Part shown: one piece after another, positions 17,652 through 24,588 of the stretch
Position numbering within the stretch: position 1 is the first letter of the stretch
Layout: every line of letters begins with the position of its first letter
DNA from: an uncultured Eubacteriales bacterium
Lineage (GTDB): Bacteria; Bacillota; Clostridia; Christensenellales; Aristaeellaceae
Length of the DNA stretch: 64,000 bases
Reading direction: 5' to 3'
NCBI GenBank assembly: GCA_900548145.1
Contig: URJB01000004.1
Span: forward strand, 22,921 to 86,920
Made by a program: the position numbers and the translations under genes
The notes under the pieces: generated by a model
What the model was told of the DNA's origin: nothing
What the model saw: only the letters and a program-made list of their open reading frames with translations
Databases searched by the model: none

Positions 17652-18545
17652 TCAATCCTCCTTTTCCCGCATCAGCAGCAGTTCCACCAGCGAAATTACC
17701 AGGATCATCAGGAACAGCAGCCATCCTGCCGCGGAAGACATGCCGAAGTTGCCGTTCTTCATGTTGGTGGTTACCAGGTTCATAATCGGCGCGGCATGGG
17801 TGGGCGCATTGCCAACGCCTGCCAGCAGTACGTTCACTTCGGTGTACACCTTGAAGGAGCTGATTGCATCCATGATAAAAGCGAAAAGAAAAATGGAACG
17901 CATCATGGGAATGGTAATATAGAAAATCCGCTGGGCGCTGGTAGCGCCATCCAGAATCGCCGCCTCGTATAGAGAAGGATTGATGGTGGTCAGGCCTGCC
18001 AGATAAATGATCATGAACCATCCGGTGGAGCGCCATACGCTGTATGCCACCACCGTCCAGCGCATGATGTTCGGATCGTCCAGCCAACTGACGGTCAAGC
18101 CGAACACCTGGTTGATCGCGCCGGTATAGGTGGAAAAGATCACCCGGAAGGTCAGTACCGAGGCCATGACGGGAACGACCTGAGGCAAAAATAGAATGGG
18201 CTTGAATACGTTACGGATTTTTCCGATTCTTTCGGACTGGAGCAGCACCGCAAATAAAAAGGCGAAGCCCATTACCGGCAGCAAATGCACCAGAAAATAA
18301 AACAGCGTATTGCCGATAGCCTTCCAGAAGGCCGAATAGTGAAGCAGAGAGTGATAATTATTCAGCCCCACAAAAGTGGCCTTCCCGTAACCCTTGTATT
18401 TGAAAAAGCTCAGAACGAGCGAATAGCCTGCGGGAAAAACAAAGAAAACAGCGAAAGAAATCAAAAACGGAGCGATAAACAGATAGGGTACCATTTTTTC
18501 GTGCCGTTTGGAACGGGCAGTTTCACGGGGAAGAGTCTGTTGCAT
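17652..18545 (-). CDS. sugar ABC transporter permease, MalF type
   Basis: A 297-residue protein. Two longer in-frame starts exist (18608 and 18569), but GAGGTG at proper distance selects the ATG at 18545. Residues ~17-45 (PYLFIAPFLISFAVFFVFPAGYSLVLSFF) form the first membrane helix. The EAA loop LYEAAILDGATSAQRIFYITIP lies before the last two membrane segments. It pairs with the MalG-type gene immediately downstream and with the binding protein upstream to import a glycan into the cytoplasm. Confidence 0.92.
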   Translation of the reverse strand: MQQTLPRETARSKRHEKMVPYLFIAPFLISFAVFFVFPAGYSLVLSFFKYKGYGKATFVGLNNYHSLLHYSAFWKAIGNTLFYFLVHLLPVMGFAFLFAVLLQSERIGKIRNVFKPILFLPQVVPVMASVLTFRVIFSTYTGAINQVFGLTVSWLDDPNIMRWTVVAYSVWRSTGWFMIIYLAGLTTINPSLYEAAILDGATSAQRIFYITIPMMRSIFLFAFIMDAISSFKVYTEVNVLLAGVGNAPTHAAPIMNLVTTNMKNGNFGMSSAAGWLLFLMILVISLVELLLMREKED

Positions 18546-18630
18546 AATGGATGCACCTCGTTTTTGCATAACTTCTGGTTCGGGTGGACAAGGGCGTTTT
18601 CTCAGCACTCTGCGAGGCGGTGAAAAAAGA

Positions 18631-18672
18631 TTCCGCGGCGTCCGCGTCCCAGCGCAGGGGAACGCCGCGGAA
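18631..18672 (-). promoter_or_regulatory. intercistronic hairpin between binding protein and permease
   Basis: An 11-bp stem TTCCGCGGCGT / ACGCCGCGGAA around a 20-base loop lies in the 149-bp gap after the binding-protein gene and before the MalF-type permease. It has no T-run on the minus strand. It occupies the same relative position as the hairpins at 9583-9621 and 28665-28695. Confidence 0.6.
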
Positions 18673-18694
18673 AGTTCAAAAGATCACTCGAATG

Positions 18695-19981
18695 TTAGTC
18701 AAAAGCATTGCCGATGGTGGTCTGCAAATCCGCCTGAGCAGCATTCAGCGCCTCGTCGATGCTCATCTGGCCGTTCACAGCCTTCGTGAAATATTCACAC
18801 ACGATGGTCTGCTCGGAACTGGCATTGGGAGAGTAGTTGAAGATCGCGAACTTATCCACAGCTGACTTCTGAGCATCCACAAAGGTAGTGCCGAAATATC
18901 CATTAGCCTGATCGGCGAAAAGGCTGTCATCCGCCAGAGCGACGGTATTCTGAGGCAGCGAACCGGTCATGTGGAACACGCATTTGCTGCCTTCCTCGCT
19001 CAGGCAGATGTAGGAAATCAATTCGGCTGCTTCTTCGGGATGAGCGGAGAACGCAGGAACAGCCATCACGGAGCCGCCGGCATCGGAACCGGCGTCCGTG
19101 CCGCCGATCACGGGCCAGGTGGTCACTTTCCACTGGTTGCCAGCGCCGGAGTACTTGGGCAGGAAGATATCCTGGCCAAGCCAGGCCGCGCAGGGCTGAG
19201 TCAGAATGGTGCCGTTAGCCAGAGCGTTTTCCCAGTCGGGAGTCCAGTCGGAGATATCAGCGATCACGCCGGCATCCACCATCTTTTTGTAATCCTCCAG
19301 CATTTTGCGGGTGCCTTCATCGGAAGCAATGGTATAGTTGCCATCTGCATCAAAGAAGGTGGCGCCGTTGCCGGACAGGGTCAGATAGTAGGCATAACCG
19401 GGAACGTTGCTGCCGAAGTTCCACATATAGCTATTGGGATATTTTTCCTGAATCTTCTTACCGGCGGCGATGAAGGAATCGGTATCGGTGATGTCTTCCA
19501 CCTGAACGCCGCACTCTTCAAAAATGTCGGAGCGATAGAACCATACCTTGGTCTTTACTTCGAAAGGCACAGCGATGGTCTGGCCTTCGTACTGACTCAG
19601 TCCCAGAGCGGCAGTGGTCATGGTGTCGGCATAGGGTTTCAAAGCCTCGGAGATATCCACCAACGCTTCAGCGCGGGCAAATTCCGGGATCTGGGTGTAA
19701 TTGAGCACCACGAAGTCACACAAATTTTCGTTAGCGGAAAGAGCCAAGCGCATTTTTTCGGCGGAATTTCCATCGCCTTCGCCGCCCAGCACCCAGGAGA
19801 CCTCATACTTTTCAGCCAGCTCGGGGTTGGTGGCGAGCACATCTGCTACCAGCTGCTCATACTGAGCGGTGCTGCCCCAGCACATACCGGTCAAATGGAT
19901 CTTTTCTTCCGCCACAGCACAGCTGCCCACCATCGTCAGCAGCATCGCCAGTGCAAGAAACATTGCAAACAGCTTTTTCAT
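18695..19981 (-). CDS. extracellular sugar-binding protein (MalE-like), operon leader
   Basis: A 428-residue secreted protein. GGAGG before ATG at 19981 decides the start; the longer frame to 20041 lacks one. The signal peptide is MKKLFAMFLALAMLLTMVGS followed by CAVAEEK. The Cys could make it a lipoprotein, or AVA-EE could be cut by signal peptidase I. The body has NLCDFVVLNYTQIPEFARAEALVDIS and TIAVPFEVKTKVWFYRSDIFEECG, typical of family 1 binding proteins. It heads a seven-gene operon reaching 11923, with two permeases, three glycosidase-like proteins and an ADP-ribosylglycohydrolase-like protein, and is divergent from an AraC regulator. Confidence 0.9.
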   Translation of the reverse strand: MKKLFAMFLALAMLLTMVGSCAVAEEKIHLTGMCWGSTAQYEQLVADVLATNPELAEKYEVSWVLGGEGDGNSAEKMRLALSANENLCDFVVLNYTQIPEFARAEALVDISEALKPYADTMTTAALGLSQYEGQTIAVPFEVKTKVWFYRSDIFEECGVQVEDITDTDSFIAAGKKIQEKYPNSYMWNFGSNVPGYAYYLTLSGNGATFFDADGNYTIASDEGTRKMLEDYKKMVDAGVIADISDWTPDWENALANGTILTQPCAAWLGQDIFLPKYSGAGNQWKVTTWPVIGGTDAGSDAGGSVMAVPAFSAHPEEAAELISYICLSEEGSKCVFHMTGSLPQNTVALADDSLFADQANGYFGTTFVDAQKSAVDKFAIFNYSPNASSEQTIVCEYFTKAVNGQMSIDEALNAAQADLQTTIGNAFD

Positions 19982-20134
19982 CTTATAGATCCTCCATTCT
20001 CTTTTTTCCGGCGCGCGCAAAAAGGCGCTGTGTTCATACAACGTGGTACGAATCTTTCTGCTTGCTCTCCGGACTTGTTGATGTTATTATATCAAATGAA
20101 TTTGCACATTTCTGCGCAAAAAGGAGATAAAACT
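19982..20134 (-). promoter_or_regulatory. divergent control region of binding-protein operon and araC gene
   Basis: This 153-bp region between divergent genes should hold both promoters and the AraC binding sites. On the minus strand a TATAAT-like -10 is visible (plus-strand ATTATA at 20086-20091) without a clear -35. I could not define the binding repeats with confidence. Confidence 0.4.
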
Positions 20135-20995
20135 ATGCTCAATCGCTCCAGTTTTCCGATCGAAGAAGAAGATCAAAAATTTCCTAACGGCTTCCGTGCA
20201 ACCTGCCTGTATTACACCCAGCATTATCAAACCGTCAATTATCTGCACTACCATAATTTCCTGGAGATCGGTCGTTGCTTTGACGGCAGCGGCGTGCAGT
20301 TTATCAACGGCGATGTTTATTCCTTCAACGCCGCCAGCGTCAGCATCGTTCAGAAAGGCTGCATCCATGATTCCCACATTATCATGGTGGACCCCAACGA
20401 AAAGCCCAGCGAATGGAAATATATTTTCGTAGATCTGGAAGCATTGGGATTTGCCCCGGTGATCGGTCGAAGCTTCATCTCCACCGATCAGGAGCTTTTA
20501 TTTCTCTTCGACCTGATGTTTCGAGAACTGGAAAACCAGCCGGACGAATGGCAGGAGCAATTTTGCCTGCTGCTGCCCATTTTTTTACGCGCAGCCCAGC
20601 GGAAAGAGCCGAACCGACGGCCTATGCGTCACAATGCCATGGCTGACCAAATTTCTTTTATCCTGCACGTCATCGCCATGGAGTATGCAAGCCACCTGAG
20701 CGTGGAGCAGTTGGCCAGCCGCTGCAACATGAGCGTCAGCTATTTTCGCAAAGCTTTTTATGACAACGTGGGAATGGGGCCTCAACAATATATTATTCAT
20801 GTGCGGCTGTCCATGGCAGAGCATCTTCTGCGCACCACGGAAAAGCCCATTCTTGATATTGCCGGTGAAGTGGGCTTCCATTCTCTTTCTTCTTTCAACC
20901 GTCTGTTTCTTCGTGCCTACGGCTGTTCTCCGCGGGTTCTGCGGGCCGAAAGCGCCTCAGTCCCCTGCCCCGCGGAGCAGAAAAACTACAGTTAG
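20135..20995 (+). CDS. AraC-family regulator with N-terminal cupin
   Basis: A 286-residue protein; AAGGAGAT then ATG at 20135 sets the start. The open frame continues far upstream, but that part is only the shadow of the divergent gene. Residues ~30-110 form the cupin-like sensing domain (YLHYHNFLEIGRCFDGSGVQFINGDVYSF). The last ~100 hold two helix-turn-helices (LSVEQLASRCNMSVSYFRKAFYD, then ILDIAGEVGFHSLSSFNRLFLR). Soluble cupin-AraC proteins bind sugars in the cytoplasm. Its divergent position points to control of the operon at 19981-11923. Confidence 0.88.
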   Translation: MLNRSSFPIEEEDQKFPNGFRATCLYYTQHYQTVNYLHYHNFLEIGRCFDGSGVQFINGDVYSFNAASVSIVQKGCIHDSHIIMVDPNEKPSEWKYIFVDLEALGFAPVIGRSFISTDQELLFLFDLMFRELENQPDEWQEQFCLLLPIFLRAAQRKEPNRRPMRHNAMADQISFILHVIAMEYASHLSVEQLASRCNMSVSYFRKAFYDNVGMGPQQYIIHVRLSMAEHLLRTTEKPILDIAGEVGFHSLSSFNRLFLRAYGCSPRVLRAESASVPCPAEQKNYS

Positions 20996-21023
20996 TATGC
21001 CTTTCGCGAAAATATTTTTCCGT

Positions 21024-21068
21024 GCAGAAAACCTCCTGCCGCTTTTTTTACAGCAGAAGGTTTTCTCT
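21024..21068. terminator. possible bidirectional hairpin between convergent genes
   Basis: Arms GCAGAAAACCTCCTGC and GCAGAAGGTTTTCT pair with one mismatch around a loop containing seven T. It lies between the end of the araC gene and the end of the GH1 gene, so it could end both. The T-run after the stem is weak on both strands. Confidence 0.4.
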
Positions 21069-21120
21069 GTCCTTTCCCCCAAATCCAGTTTTCACTTTCT
21101 CTGAGGTCTTTTCACTTTTC

Positions 21121-22467
21121 TCAATCGCGGCTTGCCGCAATAAAATCACGATACCATTTTGCGCTCTTTTTAGGATGGCGAGTCTGGTCTTGATGGTCAA
21201 TGCGAATCAAACCAAATTTTTTCGAAAAGCCGCACTGCCATTCAAAATTGTCCAGCAAAGACCAAACGTGCAGTCCCGTCAGATTGCAGCCGTCCGCCAG
21301 CGCCCTTTCTGCCTGAGCAAAGGAACGGCTCAGCAGATCGATCCGATCATCGTCGATGACGGTTTCTCCATCCATGTGGTCATCGCGGAAAGCCCCGCCC
21401 ACCTCCGATACAAAAACCGGCGGATTTTGATAGTGATCCCGCAGCTCCGTCAGCACCTGATATAAACCTTCGGGATAGATCTCCCAGCCCGAATCCGTGA
21501 CTGGCTCCCGGCGTTCTATGTGAACCATGGACATAGGGTTAGAAGGATTTCCGCTCGGATTTGGCTTCACCCGCATAACGGTATAATAGTTCACCCCCAT
21601 AAAATCCTGAGGGAATTGCCGCAGCAGTTCCAAGTCGCCGGGCAACACATTGGGCAACGCCTGCATCCTGGTCAGGAAGGGTTTTACTTCTTCGGGATAC
21701 ATCCCCTTCAGCATCGGAGCCAGAAAGCAATCATTGTACAGGAAATTCATCTGTTTTGCCGCCTGACGGCTGGCGTCGTTCTCCTCTGCAGGAAGGAAGG
21801 GAACCACGCCCAGCACAAAGCCCATTTGAGCCTCGGGATCGATCTCCGCAAGTGCCTTCCGTGCTGCAGCGCAGGCGACATTGATATGATGCCAGCCCTG
21901 CACAGCTTCTTTGAAACGGCCGGCGTATCCAGGCGCGCGATTGCCCATCAGATAGCCGCCCAGCAACGTGCTTCTGGCGTCATTCATACACACGTAGCGT
22001 TTCACCCGTCCCTTAAAATGACGGAAGATGGTTTCGGCATAGATAACCGAAGCCTCCGCGACTTTGCGTTCCGGCCAGCCGCCCGCATCCAGCATAGCCT
22101 GCGGAAGGTCATAGTGATGCAGATTGAGAATCGGTGAAATTCCTGCTTCCAGCAACGCATCGACAACGCGATCATAGAAAGCCAGTCCCTCCTGATTCAG
22201 CACCCCAATCCCCTGCGGATAGATTCGCGACCAGGAGACGGAAAAGCGATAGCTATCCACTCCCATTTCTTTCATCAAAGCGATATCTTCCAGATAATGG
22301 TGGTAGTGATCACAGCCCACTTCGCCCGTCATCCCATCGGCAATGTTTCCGGGAACCGCAGCATAAGTATCCCAGATACTTGCTCCCTTGCCGTTTGCGT
22401 TCCAAGCTCCTTCCACCTGATAAGCGGAAGAAGCCACACCAAAATCAAAGTTTTTTGGAAAACCCAT
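21121..22467 (-). CDS. GH1-family protein with Asp in place of the acid/base Glu
   Basis: A 448-residue GH1 (beta-glucosidase / 6-phospho-beta-glucosidase) fold protein; GAGGTG selects the ATG at 22467. Family landmarks are FDFGVASSAYQVEG near the N-terminus, the SWSRIYPQG strand and HHYDLP (usually HWDLP). The conserved N-E-P motif with the catalytic acid/base reads N-D-A (Asp163 where Glu is expected). The nucleophile is retained in FVSEVGG (Glu355). Most GH1 hydrolases need both Glu residues, so activity, mechanism or substrate may differ. It is the last gene of a three-gene operon with a HAD phosphatase and a tyrosine-phosphatase-like protein and has no signal peptide. Confidence 0.85.
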   Translation of the reverse strand: MGFPKNFDFGVASSAYQVEGAWNANGKGASIWDTYAAVPGNIADGMTGEVGCDHYHHYLEDIALMKEMGVDSYRFSVSWSRIYPQGIGVLNQEGLAFYDRVVDALLEAGISPILNLHHYDLPQAMLDAGGWPERKVAEASVIYAETIFRHFKGRVKRYVCMNDARSTLLGGYLMGNRAPGYAGRFKEAVQGWHHINVACAAARKALAEIDPEAQMGFVLGVVPFLPAEENDASRQAAKQMNFLYNDCFLAPMLKGMYPEEVKPFLTRMQALPNVLPGDLELLRQFPQDFMGVNYYTVMRVKPNPSGNPSNPMSMVHIERREPVTDSGWEIYPEGLYQVLTELRDHYQNPPVFVSEVGGAFRDDHMDGETVIDDDRIDLLSRSFAQAERALADGCNLTGLHVWSLLDNFEWQCGFSKKFGLIRIDHQDQTRHPKKSAKWYRDFIAASRD

Positions 22468-22477
22468 ACTAGACACC

Positions 22478-23464
22478 TCACTTATTCATAATAAAACGCC
22501 AAAGCGCTTCCAAATCAGATACAGCTGCATCGGCAAACGGTTCTGCACCGCTATCGGCAATATTGCCGCCAGCCAAAGCGACGGGCACATAACCGGCTAA
22601 TCGTATGGCGTGCAGACCAGCCGCGCTGTCCTCCACTCCGATCACGCGCCCTCGTTCTTCAAAAGGAATTTGCAGACCCACGCGTCCTGTTTCCGCATAC
22701 AACCAGGGATGCGGCTTAGGCGACAGCTCGCCCAGTGTTCCGACTCCGCCCGGCCCCAATGCATACCCGGCGGAAATAATGCAATCGTAAAATTCTTCCG
22801 GTTTCCCCATGTTTAGGGTTTGAAACGCAGAAAGGATCTCCGGATAAGCTTTCTCATAAAGGCCCGACGTGACCAGTCCAATCCGAATCCCGGCATTTTT
22901 GACTTCAAGCAGAAAATCCTTCAGGCCCGGGGCGGGTTCGAATGCATTTTTTCGTCCTCTTCCTGCCAATATTTCTTTCATTTCATGACGGGTATGAAAA
23001 AAGTAAAGTTGTCGCGCATGTTCCAAACCCTCATTAGGACAATATGTCCTTAAGCAATAAGAAAGATGTTCCGAAACACTATGGCCCGACACATAGGGAA
23101 GATCCTCCGCCTGAAATTGAAAGCCGGACTTATGAAGCAGATCGCGCACAACGGATTGAATGATCTCGATCCAGAATGTCTCACTGTGAACCGTCGTTCC
23201 ATCCAAATCCATTAGAAGTGCCAAAGGTTTTCCTTTGCAACGCTGTGTCTCGGGAACCGGGTAATAGGCCGGATATCCCATGGACGATGGGACAAATGCA
23301 TTGACATGATCTGCATAAAGCAAATATTCTACCGTACCTGCCCGGTCGGTCATAATATGATTGACGCCGTTTTGTCTGCGGCACGAAACGCCATCCCGGC
23401 ATTTTTCCAGTGAAACAACCTCTTGTCGTTGAGACGCCGTTATAAGGCGTTGAGCAAAAGTCAT
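22478..23464 (-). CDS. HAD-superfamily phosphatase/phosphomutase-like protein with N-terminal extension
   Basis: A 328-residue protein. The HAD core begins after ~80 residues with MDLDGTTVHSE (motif I, DxDGT). It continues with a helical cap, GLVTSGLYEKA (motif II, Thr/Ser), SPKPHPWLY (motif III Lys) and GVEDSAAGLHAIRLAG (motif IV), the pattern of beta-phosphoglucomutase or sugar-phosphate phosphatases. The N-terminal ~80 residues (with HVNAFVPSSMGYPAYYPV) are not part of the usual HAD fold and I do not recognise them. Its start overlaps the stop of the phosphatase-like gene by one base (TGATG), and it ends 10 bp before the GH1 start. Confidence 0.75.
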   Translation of the reverse strand: MTFAQRLITASQRQEVVSLEKCRDGVSCRRQNGVNHIMTDRAGTVEYLLYADHVNAFVPSSMGYPAYYPVPETQRCKGKPLALLMDLDGTTVHSETFWIEIIQSVVRDLLHKSGFQFQAEDLPYVSGHSVSEHLSYCLRTYCPNEGLEHARQLYFFHTRHEMKEILAGRGRKNAFEPAPGLKDFLLEVKNAGIRIGLVTSGLYEKAYPEILSAFQTLNMGKPEEFYDCIISAGYALGPGGVGTLGELSPKPHPWLYAETGRVGLQIPFEERGRVIGVEDSAAGLHAIRLAGYVPVALAGGNIADSGAEPFADAAVSDLEALWRFIMNK

Positions 23465-24492
23465 CAGCGTTTCTCTCCTTCGTTCAATGGCAGCGTATAA
23501 AGTTTCCGGAGATGCATCAACTTTTTCTGGTGAAGTCCGTATTCCTCACAGAAGAACGTTTCCAAACAATCATAACGGGAATGAATGGCATTCAGACTGC
23601 GGTTCAGAAGTTCCGGCGAAACATTCAGCATCCTGCGCACAATGCGAAGAGCCTCAGGGGTCGCTCCCGCTTTTTGAAGATAGGTAAGGTATGTCTCGTT
23701 ACAGTCTTCACGGAAAATGGAAGAAAGGAGATAGTCCTCCATCACCGTTTTTTCATCTACGCCCAAAGCCAGCAGCGTCAGCGCACACCCAACGCCGGTT
23801 CGATCCTTTCCAGCTGTACAGTGCTGCAATACCGCCCCATCATTTTGAAGCAGTGTATCAAACAAAGTTTGATAGGCCGGATTATGCAAAGGAAGCGTAT
23901 CGTAAAGATGAGAAAACATCTCCCACATTTCCTCCCCCTGCTTTTCTGTTCGAATAGACTGAAGCTGCGTAACCATGTCCATGTCCGTCAGTTTGCTGCT
24001 GTCCTCTGCCGGGTTCATAGCGGGCAGAAGGTGATTCACTGCCCCCTTAAGAAAGGCATCCGGCGCATTTGCCGCTTCATTCAAGGCGCGATAATCAAAA
24101 ATGTGGCGTATTCCCAACCCTTCCAGTACGCTCAACTCCGCCCCTTCCAGCTTTTGAATAATCCCGGAACGGAACAGCGTCCCCCATTTTACCTGTCTGC
24201 CATCCTGCGTTAAATAGCCTCCCATATCCCGAAAATTTTCGATACCATAGGCCTCCACAGCCGGATCGGCCGCCCACGTTTCTCCCTCCGGCGTATAGAG
24301 ACAAAAATACATTCTCTGCGGTTCCGAGAACGGGAGCCAGCGCTGCGTTCCAAAAATTTTCCCAAGCGCCTTTTTTTCTTTTGCATAGGGAACGGGAGCA
24401 TAAAATAATTCTGCTTGCGGGCATTCTTTCGCAAGCGTAATAACATAAGCATGATGGATTCGCCGGACAGTAAGTAATGTGTTCCGTTTCAC
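23464..24492 (-). CDS. tyrosine-phosphatase-like (Y_phosphatase3) protein
   Basis: A 342-residue protein. GAAGGAGG lies 8 bp before a GTG at 24492, so I prefer it over the upstream in-frame GTG at 24537. The domain contains NFRDMGGYLTQDGRQVKWGTLFRSG, HIFDYR and the active-site loop HCTAGKDRTGVG (Cys225, Arg231 from this start), the CX5R signature of the bacterial family that acts on phosphotyrosine, phosphoinositides or other phosphoesters. A ~95-residue N-terminal part precedes it. Being in one operon with a HAD phosphatase and a GH1 protein suggests a phosphorylated glycoside or cyclitol as substrate rather than protein; that is inference. Confidence 0.8.
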   Translation of the reverse strand: MKRNTLLTVRRIHHAYVITLAKECPQAELFYAPVPYAKEKKALGKIFGTQRWLPFSEPQRMYFCLYTPEGETWAADPAVEAYGIENFRDMGGYLTQDGRQVKWGTLFRSGIIQKLEGAELSVLEGLGIRHIFDYRALNEAANAPDAFLKGAVNHLLPAMNPAEDSSKLTDMDMVTQLQSIRTEKQGEEMWEMFSHLYDTLPLHNPAYQTLFDTLLQNDGAVLQHCTAGKDRTGVGCALTLLALGVDEKTVMEDYLLSSIFREDCNETYLTYLQKAGATPEALRIVRRMLNVSPELLNRSLNAIHSRYDCLETFFCEEYGLHQKKLMHLRKLYTLPLNEGEKR

Positions 24493-24520
24493 TTTCTTTT
24501 CCTCCTTCAGGGAAAGTACT

Positions 24521-24548
24521 TTGACAACCTTATCCACCGTGATATAAT
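24521..24548 (+). promoter_or_regulatory. consensus sigma-A promoter of the AraC sensor gene
   Basis: TTGACA (24521-24526), a 16-bp spacer and TATAAT (24543-24548), 40 bp before the start of the 746-residue regulator. Both hexamers are perfect. Confidence 0.85.
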
Positions 24549-24588
24549 GTGAATTAAAATAAGCAGGATAGAGTTAGGAGTACCATAT

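Noticed and set aside
18971..20134. A 388-codon N-terminal extension of the AraC regulator
   Set aside because: It is only the reverse-strand shadow of the binding-protein gene; AAGGAGAT and ATG at 20135 mark the real start.
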